5,488 bases of DNA from Paraneptunicella sp964228975 (lineage in GTDB: Bacteria > Pseudomonadota > Gammaproteobacteria > Enterobacterales > Alteromonadaceae): contig CAXRCC010000192.1 in NCBI GenBank assembly GCA_964228975.1, positions 1 to 5,488 on the forward strand, in the 5' to 3' direction. Every line of letters starts with the position of its first letter. The stretch's first letter is position 1. Shown here piece after piece: positions 1 to 5,488 of the stretch. Made by a program: the position numbers and the translations under genes. The notes below the pieces were generated by a model, which was given only the letters and a program-made list of their open reading frames with translations, ran no database searches and was not told the DNA's origin.

Positions 1-225
1 CGTGATAGCGGTGTTAGCAGCGGCGATGTCTGTATTGATGTGGGTAACGGCAGAATCGAGTTTGCCCTCCACATTCGTGATAGCGGTGTTAGCAGCGGCG
101 ATGTCGGTGTTGATATCGGCAACAGCAGAATCGAGTTTGCCATCCACATTGGTGATAGCGGTGTTAGCAGCGGCGATGTCTGTGTTGATATCGGCAACGG
201 TGGAATCGAGCTTGGTGTCAACGGT
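1..225 (-). repeat. Three tandem 75-bp units encoding a 25-residue coiled-coil repeat
   Basis: Units lie at 1-75, 76-150 and 151-225, with the array possibly continuing past the left edge. The first two differ at about 7 of 75 bases; the third, nearest the N-terminal side, differs more, mainly at its upstream end. Each unit encodes 25 residues (825-899 of the protein), including the shared core DINTDIAAANTAITNV. Apolar residues fall at unit positions 2, 6, 9, 13, 16, 20 and 23, spaced 4-3-4-3-4-3, then 4 to the next unit. This is a heptad coiled coil with one regular stutter per repeat. It sits at the far end of the stalk in the visible part of the protein. Confidence 0.95.
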
Positions 226-2697
226 CACAATTTTATCGTTAACAAGCTGTTTAACGGCATCCACTTTATTTCTAACATAGGCAACATTGGTGGCGTTTTC
301 ATCCACAATATTGTCTTCTAATTGTGGCATGTTGACGGTCATGCTTTGCGTAACCGCAAGGGTGCCGTGAACTTTGGCATTGCCGCCAACTTCCAGTTTG
401 CTTTGCGGAGAAGCAATATCAATACCCACGCCCACATCGGTTTCCACAATGTTTGAATCGATAAGGTTTGTCCCGTCGGATTTAGCCAAGTAGTTGGTAT
501 TTTGAGAAAGAATATCCGGAAGCGCATCGATTTGGCTGGTGACATAAGCCACGTTGGTTGCGTGCTGCGGGTTTTGCGCATCAACATTGGTCACGCTAAT
601 GGCGTCGTTCACAATCAGGCGGTCGGTTTCAATTTGTCCGCTCACTTTAGCGTCGCCTGCCACTTCAAAATCGGTTGTGGGTGCAATAACACCAATCCCC
701 ACGCCGATATCGGTATTAACAATTGTGGAATCGATGAGGTTTTCGCCATTCCATTTGGGAACGAAGTTATTTAGGGTGCTGTTGATTTTAGGCAGGGCGT
801 TGATTTGGCCTTGCAGGTTATCGGTTACCGCGAGCACGCCATTAATTGCACCGTTAACAAATTCTACATTGGTCGCGTGAGTGGCTTTTTCTGGGTTCAC
901 TACCGCAACGGATACACTTTTCTCGGCGACTAATTCGCCTTTCACTGTTGCGTTTCCTTGTGTGGTTGCATTGCCGCCAACGCTTAAGTCATTGGTAATT
1001 GTCGCGTTGTCTTGGGCGATTAAATCTTGAGTGAAAGTGGATGTGCCATTAACCGTCACATCGTTATCGAAGCTGGCCTGGTTTTTAACGGTAAGCTGCC
1101 CATCAAGCACGGCATTTTGTGTTAACGATAAACCGCCAAGCACGCTTACATTGCCCGTTAGGCGAGTGTCACCAAGCACGTCGAGCGCGGCTTGTGGCAG
1201 CATTAATTGAGGTAAGTTAACGCCAATGCCATCAGGGGTTTCTTTGATGCGAGATTGCACTAGCTTATTATTGCCTTCATCCCATTTTAAAACGTAATTC
1301 TCATCGAATGCCTCGGGCAATACGCTGTTAATTTCCTGCTCAACGTATTTTACATTGGTGATTTGCTCGGGGTTGGTGCGGTCTACATCATTGCTTATTG
1401 TCCCGGATGTTGCCGATACTGAGCTGGTGGAAACGGATGTGGCAGATACCGATGCCGCAGAAAGCGAATCGGCGGAAAGTGAGTTAATAACGGTAATTTG
1501 CTGCGCTTCAATTTCATTTGTGCTTTTTAATTTACCGCTAACTGTGAGTGAATCCGTTTCCATCAGGTTTGCCAGCACGCTGTTCGCGGTAATGTTGCCG
1601 GATACAGCTGCATTGCCCTCTACGTCTAACGCTTCTTCGGGGTTGGATTTGCCAATACCCACGTTAACATCGGTGTGAACTGAGTCAGGCTCTTCTACCC
1701 ATTTAGGCGCGGTGGTGTCTTGGTTGAGGAAGTAGGAGAACGTGCTGTGTAATGTGCTAATTTTGCCAGATTTGTCGGCAATGCTTGCCGTGATAACGTG
1801 TTCGCCATTAGTGAGTTTGTCTGCGGGGAGTTGGCAGGTAACGGCTGATTCGGTTGGTGTTGAACACTGAGCCAGCAAATCTTCTCCATTTAGCAGCAGT
1901 TTTAACGTGGTGATATCCACCCCTTCCATGTCGTCGTGATAACTCACTTGAATCAAAGGAGGGGCTTCGTCGATATACACTTCTTCCGATGGCTCAATAA
2001 TCGTGATCACTGGCGGCTGAAGGTCAATTTCACGGTTAAGCGTGAGAATTAAGCGAGGTGCAGAAGTACCTTCCCGTGAGCTAAATTGGATGATGCCTGT
2101 TTCGCTTTCCATGTCCTTTTTAATTAGCCAACCGAAATTGGGAACAACCTTATCGATCATTTCTTTTACGTCGAGGGTGAGGTCGAACTGGACTCTGGAG
2201 TCGAGTGGGATGATTTCATTTTGTGAGCGCGTCGCTGCCTTTGCGCTGTGCGTACCCGTTGGGTTGAATTCACCACCAAACCAACCTGCGGCTGAGCAGT
2301 TAAGATCACTGCAATCCCAAGAGACTTCAGACTCTTTCCAATCCGATATTTGTCGGTGTGCAGTCACCATGTATTGCGCGGTTGAGCCTTTTTCCGCCCA
2401 GTCGTAGTTCAACGTAATATCAAACTCCAAGAACGCCGATTCAATATCAGCGCCAGTGATGCCTGATGTAGCCAATTCTTCTAAGTTAAATTTGACCACG
2501 GTTCTGGCAACATCCGGTTCGGGTTTGACATCTAAAATCGTGCCAAGCCCATTGTTGGAGTTGGGTGTACCACGATTAATAGTGGCATCGGCACTGGCCG
2601 CTATTTCAATCGTTCTTGGTAGCGCTTGTGTCGATATGACTAACAGCGACGTTGCTAAATAAGGGGTCAGGCTCGACGTAAAGGAGGGTATTTTCAT
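1..2697 (-). CDS. Secreted DNRLRE-domain protein with phage-tail-fibre-like repeat stalk (3' end beyond window)
   Basis: The frame is open for 899 codons from ATG at 2697 to the left edge, with no stop. An in-frame TAG at 2716-2718 and no earlier start codon make this ATG the choice, although no good Shine-Dalgarno precedes it. Residues 1-25 look like a signal peptide (Lys2, hydrophobic core about 11-22, possible cleavage after STQA). Residues about 27-221 resemble the DNRLRE family: opening IEIAASADATINRG, a Cys129/Cys134 pair flanked by Trp127 and Trp139, and the ending RLILTL. Residues about 228-325 look like an Ig-like domain with Cys278 and Cys288, a possible disulfide. From about 340 the protein becomes tail-fibre-like: VGIG-x(4)-P motifs followed by L-x-V-x-GNA-x-V-x-G, recurring ATNV-x-YV modules, a beta-rich Asn/Thr stretch (about 510-595) and a terminal coiled coil. 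I infer an exported, probably trimeric, surface adhesin or carbohydrate-binding fibre. The exact ligand is unknown. No transmembrane anchor is visible in this part. Confidence 0.85.
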   Translation of the reverse strand, partial: MKIPSFTSSLTPYLATSLLVISTQALPRTIEIAASADATINRGTPNSNNGLGTILDVKPEPDVARTVVKFNLEELATSGITGADIESAFLEFDITLNYDWAEKGSTAQYMVTAHRQISDWKESEVSWDCSDLNCSAAGWFGGEFNPTGTHSAKAATRSQNEIIPLDSRVQFDLTLDVKEMIDKVVPNFGWLIKKDMESETGIIQFSSREGTSAPRLILTLNREIDLQPPVITIIEPSEEVYIDEAPPLIQVSYHDDMEGVDITTLKLLLNGEDLLAQCSTPTESAVTCQLPADKLTNGEHVITASIADKSGKISTLHSTFSYFLNQDTTAPKWVEEPDSVHTDVNVGIGKSNPEEALDVEGNAAVSGNITANSVLANLMETDSLTVSGKLKSTNEIEAQQITVINSLSADSLSAASVSATSVSTSSVSATSGTISNDVDRTNPEQITNVKYVEQEINSVLPEAFDENYVLKWDEGNNKLVQSRIKETPDGIGVNLPQLMLPQAALDVLGDTRLTGNVSVLGGLSLTQNAVLDGQLTVKNQASFDNDVTVNGTSTFTQDLIAQDNATITNDLSVGGNATTQGNATVKGELVAEKSVSVAVVNPEKATHATNVEFVNGAINGVLAVTDNLQGQINALPKINSTLNNFVPKWNGENLIDSTIVNTDIGVGIGVIAPTTDFEVAGDAKVSGQIETDRLIVNDAISVTNVDAQNPQHATNVAYVTSQIDALPDILSQNTNYLAKSDGTNLIDSNIVETDVGVGIDIASPQSKLEVGGNAKVHGTLAVTQSMTVNMPQLEDNIVDENATNVAYVRNKVDAVKQLVNDKIVTVDTKLDSTVADINTDIAAANTAITNVDGKLDSAVADINTDIAAANTAITNVEGKLDSAVTHINTDIAAANTAIT
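268..1377 (-). repeat. Four divergent tail-fibre-like modules with ATNV-x-YV motifs
   Basis: Protein residues 441-810 contain four versions of one motif: ITNVKYV (446), ATNVEFV (608), ATNVAYV (713) and ATNVAYV (802). They are spaced 162, 105 and 89 residues apart and the first three are preceded by NP. The three earlier copies are followed by an amphipathic stretch and a Y/F-V-x-KW or YLAKS segment. Two of these continue with NLIDS-x-IV-x-TD, a VGIG or VGID turn and a V-x-G-x-AKV-x-G strand pair. The short NP-HATN-x-x-YV signature is typical of phage tail-fibre and endosialidase-type stalk proteins. The modules are protein-level repeats; their DNA has diverged too far for a simple tandem array. 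Confidence 0.75.
1408..1482 (-). repeat. Five consecutive Ser-rich pentapeptide repeats
   Basis: Residues 406-430 read as five pentads: SLSAD, SLSAA, SVSAT, SVSTS, SVSAT. The apolar Leu/Val falls at every fifth residue with Ser on both sides. At the DNA level this is a degenerate 15-bp periodicity. A strict five-residue period with a central apolar residue is compatible with a small beta-solenoid-like segment or a flexible Ser-rich linker between the Ig-like and stalk parts. I cannot choose between them from sequence alone. Confidence 0.8.
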
Positions 2698-2727
2698 TGT
2701 GAGTTTTATTTTTACCTAAAATGGGTC

Positions 2728-2740
2728 TGGTAATTTACCA
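2728..2740. promoter_or_regulatory. Perfect palindrome over the probable start site of the stalk gene
   Basis: TGGTAATTTACCA has perfect 6-bp arms around one central T. It lies 31-43 bp upstream of the ATG and just downstream of the candidate -10 box, so the predicted transcription start (about 2733) falls inside it. That placement would suit a repressor operator or an mRNA 5' hairpin. The role is inferred from position only. Confidence 0.4.
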
Positions 2741-2768
2741 TTATGTTTATTTCGTGCAGGGGATTAAA
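2740..2768 (-). promoter_or_regulatory. Candidate sigma-70 promoter for the stalk gene
   Basis: On the minus strand, TTTAAT (2768-2763) is followed after 17 bp by CATAAT (2745-2740). The -10 matches TATAAT at five of six positions; the -35 matches TTGACA at only three. Spacing is ideal, and the weak -35 would suit a regulated promoter. AT-rich DNA gives such matches by chance, so this is a candidate only. Confidence 0.3.
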
Positions 2769-2772
2769 GGTA

Positions 2773-2786
2773 TGTAATCGTTTACA
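2773..2786. promoter_or_regulatory. LacI-family-like operator upstream of the stalk gene
   Basis: TGTAATCGTTTACA is a 14-bp near-palindrome with a central CG, symmetric except for one base pair beside the centre. This is the form of operators bound by LacI/GalR-family regulators (compare GalR-type and cre-type sites). It lies just upstream of the candidate -35 and about 76 bp before the ATG. A sugar-responsive regulator would fit a carbohydrate-related DNRLRE protein, but no regulator gene is in the window. Confidence 0.45.
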
Positions 2787-2951
2787 AGATTATTAAATTT
2801 TGCACGTTTGTGAAAATTAGGTTTCAGTTAGGTGGGTTATTTATATTGTGTGTTGCTCGCTTTAATGAATCACGCATCAGCTTGATTGTTTCATAAATAT
2901 CTTAATTCGTATTCACGTCAGTAATATGTCTCTTCTTTTTTGTCTCGACTA

Positions 2952-2991
2952 TTTAATGAAAATGTCTATTGGGTTATTTAATTTCATTAAA
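2952..2991. repeat. 10-bp perfect inverted repeat with 20-bp spacer
   Basis: TTTAATGAAA (2952-2961) is matched by its exact reverse complement TTTCATTAAA (2982-2991). The arms are AT-rich, so chance is possible. The roughly three-turn centre-to-centre distance (30 bp) would place two protein half-sites on the same DNA face. Function unknown. Confidence 0.5.
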
Positions 2992-3150
2992 AATAAAATG
3001 TGATGGCCTGTTTTTTCGCCTCATTTTTAGATTAACTTAAACCTTTTACATCGCTTTATTTATGGGCTTTAGTCCGCGCCAACATTTTCATTTCACTTCG
3101 ATAATTGTCTTTGTTTTGTATTGATATGTAATGACTGTGTCTTGATTTTG

Positions 3151-3168
3151 TCATTGCTTAAGTAATGA
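3151..3168. repeat. 18-bp near-perfect palindrome
   Basis: TCATTGCTTAAGTAATGA pairs at every position except one G/T pair, with CTTAAG at its centre. It could be an operator for a dimeric regulator. It lies far from any intact start codon (about 450 bp from the stalk gene), so its target is unclear. Confidence 0.45.
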
Positions 3169-3431
3169 GTGATCAAATTTTCTACGGTTTATAGACGCAG
3201 AGGTTATTTTTATTGTCTGTTTTTTCTGGAATCATAGTGTCAGTTAGGTAAATAAATGCGGCGTAAAAATACTGAATATCAAACGCCCCTTTTAACGCAG
3301 AATAGCAATGACAAAACGTCTTGAATGAAAAGTGCAGTATTTGCACAAAGACGTGACTACCCGTTTTGGACCGCAACTTTGGTTTTAGGCACTGCCATTG
3401 TTGACGGTTCCCTTCGTTTTACAGGCGAAAG

Positions 3432-3454
3432 TTAGCCCCATTTTTTGGGGTTAA
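3432..3454. terminator. Hairpin at the 3' end of the kinase remnant (weak terminator candidate)
   Basis: CCCCA (3436-3440) and TGGGG (3446-3450) form a 5-bp stem around a loop of five T. Three further A-T pairs outside extend it after one non-Watson-Crick position. The hairpin overlaps the kinase stop codon. In minus-strand RNA the outer stem has an A-C mismatch; in plus-strand RNA it is a G-U wobble. No U-tract follows in either direction, so termination is doubtful. Confidence 0.3.
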
Positions 3455-4731
3455 TCGGTGTAAGCACAAGGAAGTGTGATTCTAAATTTGGCTCCACCTA
3501 GGTGGCTATCGAGGATTTGAATGTTGCCTTGGTGAGAGTGAATGATGAGTTTGGCGATGGCAAGCCCAAGCCCATATCCTGCATCATATTCGACCATGCC
3601 GCTTTTCACATAGGGTTTAAACAGCTCATTTTTAATAGGCTCTGGTATACCTGGGCCATCGTCATCAATATCAATCGTGATGTGTTTTGTGTCGAGTTGT
3701 TTTAAGCAAACATGCAGGTGCAAGTGAGCATGTCGGCACGCATTATAAATCAGGTTAGACAGGGCGCGGTTGATGTGAATCAGATCGAGGCTGAACTGCA
3801 CCTGCTGCGTTAGTTCGTTAATGAGCAGCGTTTTGGATGTGCCCAAGTTAAAGGCTTTATTGATGATCTCTTCCAAATCACTGATTGAGCAAGGCGTGGG
3901 TTTTAACGCCAGCGTTTGGCTTTGCTCTTTAGTGTGATTCAAAAACTCATTAATCAACAGTTCGATTTCAAGCAAATCATCTTCAATGTCGTTCACGATT
4001 TGGGTTTTGTCGGAAATCTCACTATCGAGCAGGGTTTCTAGCTGTAGCTGGGCTCTAAATACGGGTAAGCGTACATCGTGGGCAACCATATGCGTGAGCT
4101 TTTTATGCTCTAACATCAGGTTTTGAAGCTGCGTTGCCATTTGGTTTGTACGCTCGTTAATTTGACCCACGCGGTGCAAGGATTTTGTGGAAGTGCGCGC
4201 TGATAAGTCGCCTTCGCTGATGGCGATAAGAGTGTGTTCAATCTTGCGCAACTTACCCTGTAAGCTAGTTAATCAAAACGAAATACCCACACCAAAGAAA
4301 ACGCATAACAACACAATGCCGATTAACGCCATGCTTTCCCGGTGAATAAAGTCGGGGCTTTTCACGTCCTCTTGTGCAATGTAAAACTGCGCAGGTTGGC
4401 CAATACGAAAATACCCTGTTTTTAATTCGTGGATCTAAACCGGTTGTGTTTGTAAATTTTCCTTTGCCCAATCAGGGAGCGCAGCATATGCAATAGGCTT
4501 GAGCGTAATTTGGTTGTTCTGACCAATAAAGTGCAAGGCTTCTTGGTATTCATCTGCCGACATCGATGGTGCCAGCTTATCTAAAAAGGTAAGCTCAGGT
4601 GTCAGGTTTTTGGTTGCAATAACACTGTCGATATCACCATTAAATTCAACGTCTATAAAAATGTAGGTAGCTGAAAAGGCAAAAAAAGTGATGAGCAAAT
4701 ACGCATACAGAGAAAGAAACAGTCGTAGCAT
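3451..4731 (-). pseudogene. rstB: RstB-like sensor histidine kinase interrupted by two in-frame stops
   Basis: The frame runs from ATG at 4731 to TAA at 3453-3451, 426 codons, close to the usual RstB length. It is broken by TAG at codon 99 (4437-4435) and TGA at codon 153 (4275-4273). There is no frameshift. Codons about 6-26 form the first membrane segment and about 27-133 a small periplasmic sensor region. The second membrane segment is about 134-152, followed by a HAMP linker to about 205. The H-box is AHDVRLPVFR with His218; the N-box is NLIYNACRHA (Asn330); G1 is DDDGPGIPE (about 357); G2 is GYGLGLAIA (about 385). The first stop lies in the sensor region and the second at the end of the second membrane segment, so no membrane-anchored kinase can form without readthrough. 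Position H+4 is Leu where Thr or Asn is usual. It starts 5 bp after the regulator's stop, as in an rstAB operon. The RstB name rests on this context and general similarity. Confidence 0.85.
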
Positions 4732-4736
4732 TTAAC

Positions 4737-5366
4737 CTACCAAAAATCAGAGATAAAAACATATCCCGCATTGCGGACAGTCACAATGCCCATCGGCGGT
4801 GAACTGGTATCCTTTAACTTCCTTCTTAGCTGAGAAATTTTGTTGTCGACCGAGCGATCAAGGCCATTGTATTCGATGTTTCTCATGGCTTTGAGTATGT
4901 CTTCCCGGCTTTGAACTTCGTCTGCGTTTTCGGCCAAAAAGCGCAATAAATCAAACTCAGAAGCAGTAAGTGTGATGATTTCCTTATCCAAGGTGCAGCG
5001 CTGTAAATTCACGTTAATATTCAACTTACCGAAGTACAGGTGTTAAGATTTAGGTGGGCTTTCTTTGGGGGACTCGTCGCAGCGACGGCGCAGCAGTGCT
5101 TTTACTCTAGCTTGTAATACTCGTGGCTTGATGGGCTTGTTAACGAAATCATCTACGCCATTTTCAAGGGCAGTGATTTGATCTAAATCGTCGCCGCTGG
5201 CGGTGAGCATCAGGATTTTCCCACAGAAGTGTTTTCTTATTTTTTGAACGATATAAATGCCGTCCATATCGGGCAAGATAAGATCGAGAATAATCAGTCG
5301 AGGCGAGTGAGATTCCAGTTTTTGCAGTGCTGTTTTTAGAGAGTAAAAAAGGCGAAGTGAACTATT
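4737..5366 (-). pseudogene. rstA: RstA-like OmpR-family response regulator, interrupted and N-terminally incomplete
   Basis: In one continuous frame the receiver part (from about 5345) contains ILDLILPDMDG with the phospho-acceptor Asp at 5285-5283. The switch Thr in LMLTASGDD and the conserved Lys in VNKPIKP are also present. An in-frame TAA at 5045-5043 then splits it from a complete winged-helix DNA-binding domain: LTASEFDLL, the recognition region GLDRSVDNKISQLRRKL and the ending VRNAGYVF with a C-terminal Trp. The last two features closely match remembered E. coli RstA. The N-terminal third (first strand, acidic Asp pair, first helix) is not found in this frame: a TAG at 5369-5367 closes it, and no ATG or GTG start precedes the receiver, only a TTG at 5276. 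It is therefore unlikely to yield a working regulator. The DNA-binding half could be made alone only from an internal TTG (5024), which lacks a good ribosome site. Confidence 0.85.
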
Positions 5367-5488
5367 CTAAAGCAGCTTTGCACTAGTTTTGTGAAAGTGT
5401 TTGGGTTAAAAATCTTCTCAAAAATTCATGTTGTTGATTTTCTTACGTTATTTTAATTGGCATTGTTTGTGTATTTGTTTTTACCAAT
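5367..5488. other. AT-rich flank upstream of the regulator remnant
   Basis: This stretch should encode the missing first third of the response regulator, but no frame shows a clean beta-1 strand with the Asp pair. A short minus frame ending in VQSCFRIVHFAFF before a run of six T (about 5346-5351) could be a shifted remnant of the region between the first helix and second strand, as it sits in the right place. The resemblance is too weak to call. No promoter or mobile-element end is evident. Confidence 0.3.

Larger units (their letters stand above)
2698..3450. other. AT-rich intergenic region without a convincing gene
   Basis: About 750 bp separate the stalk gene start from the kinase remnant's stop codon. 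The part near 2697 holds the candidate promoter and operators. The rest has no open frame with recognisable domains. Its only sizeable frame is a 64-codon TTG-initiated minus frame at 3182-3376, rich in Phe, Tyr and Cys and with no visible domain. Two inverted repeats (2952-2991, 3151-3168) are listed separately. I see no tRNA, rRNA, CRISPR or recognisable riboswitch here. Confidence 0.6.

Noticed and set aside
2..880. Several plus-strand open frames opposite the large gene, some of them repetitive
   Set aside because: They are antisense reflections of the minus-strand repeats, have no recognisable domains, and conflict with a coherent 899-codon minus frame.
2773..2786. RstA-binding box (TACAT-x-T-x-GTTACA type) linking the stalk gene to the neighbouring two-component system
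   Set aside because: Only about seven of twelve defined positions match on either strand; the LacI-type reading with central CG fits better.
3182..3376. 64-codon minus-strand frame starting with TTG
   Set aside because: No ribosome site, no recognisable domain, and a composition typical of translated AT-rich DNA.
3357..3398. Minus-strand mini-frame of 13 codons (MAVPKTKVAVQNG) after a GAAGGGA ribosome-site-like sequence
   Set aside because: The start looks tempting, but the product is too short and stops at once; no homology can be argued.
3330..3450. Possible cyclic-di-GMP (GEMM) or similar riboswitch near the kinase end
   Set aside because: The short complementary segments, such as GTGCA/TGCAC, do not assemble into the conserved core of any riboswitch class I could recognise.
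3451..5366. Alternative genetic code or selenocysteine-type recoding to explain the stops
   Set aside because: All three different stop codons would need reassignment, while the adjacent 899-codon gene contains none; nonsense mutation is simpler.

Overview
The window reads as accessory or peripheral sequence from a gammaproteobacterium, probably a marine or environmental one. The best evidence is a two-gene remnant on the minus strand that closely resembles the RstA/RstB two-component system; base composition is moderate, with an AT-rich intergenic region. Species cannot be fixed from this sequence alone. Every convincing gene is on the minus strand.

Positions 1-2697 hold one uninterrupted reading frame of 899 codons that runs off the left edge. 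It encodes a secreted, mosaic protein: signal peptide, DNRLRE-type domain with a Cys pair, Ig-like domain, then a long phage-tail-fibre-like stalk. The stalk has four recurring 'ATNV-x-YV' modules, a Ser-rich pentad stretch and, at the window edge, three copies of a 75-bp (25-residue) coiled-coil repeat. The C-terminus, where such proteins often carry a self-cleaving trimerisation chaperone, lies outside the window.

Positions 2698-3450 are an AT-rich, apparently non-coding region. Nearest the large gene it holds a plausible promoter, flanked by a LacI-family-like operator (2773-2786) and a perfect palindrome over the likely start site (2728-2740). Further out are two more inverted repeats of unknown role.

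Positions 3451-5366 hold a decayed response regulator and sensor kinase pair in operon order (regulator first, 5 bp gap). The regulator is interrupted by an in-frame TAA between receiver and DNA-binding domains and has no intact N-terminal receiver third. The kinase is interrupted by in-frame TAG and TGA codons. Reading frame is otherwise kept throughout and nearly all catalytic motifs survive, so the inactivation looks recent. Positions 5367-5488 are AT-rich and contain no recognisable gene.

The two parts show no proven functional link. The most notable content is the architecture of the stalk protein and the multiply interrupted but still well-preserved signalling operon.
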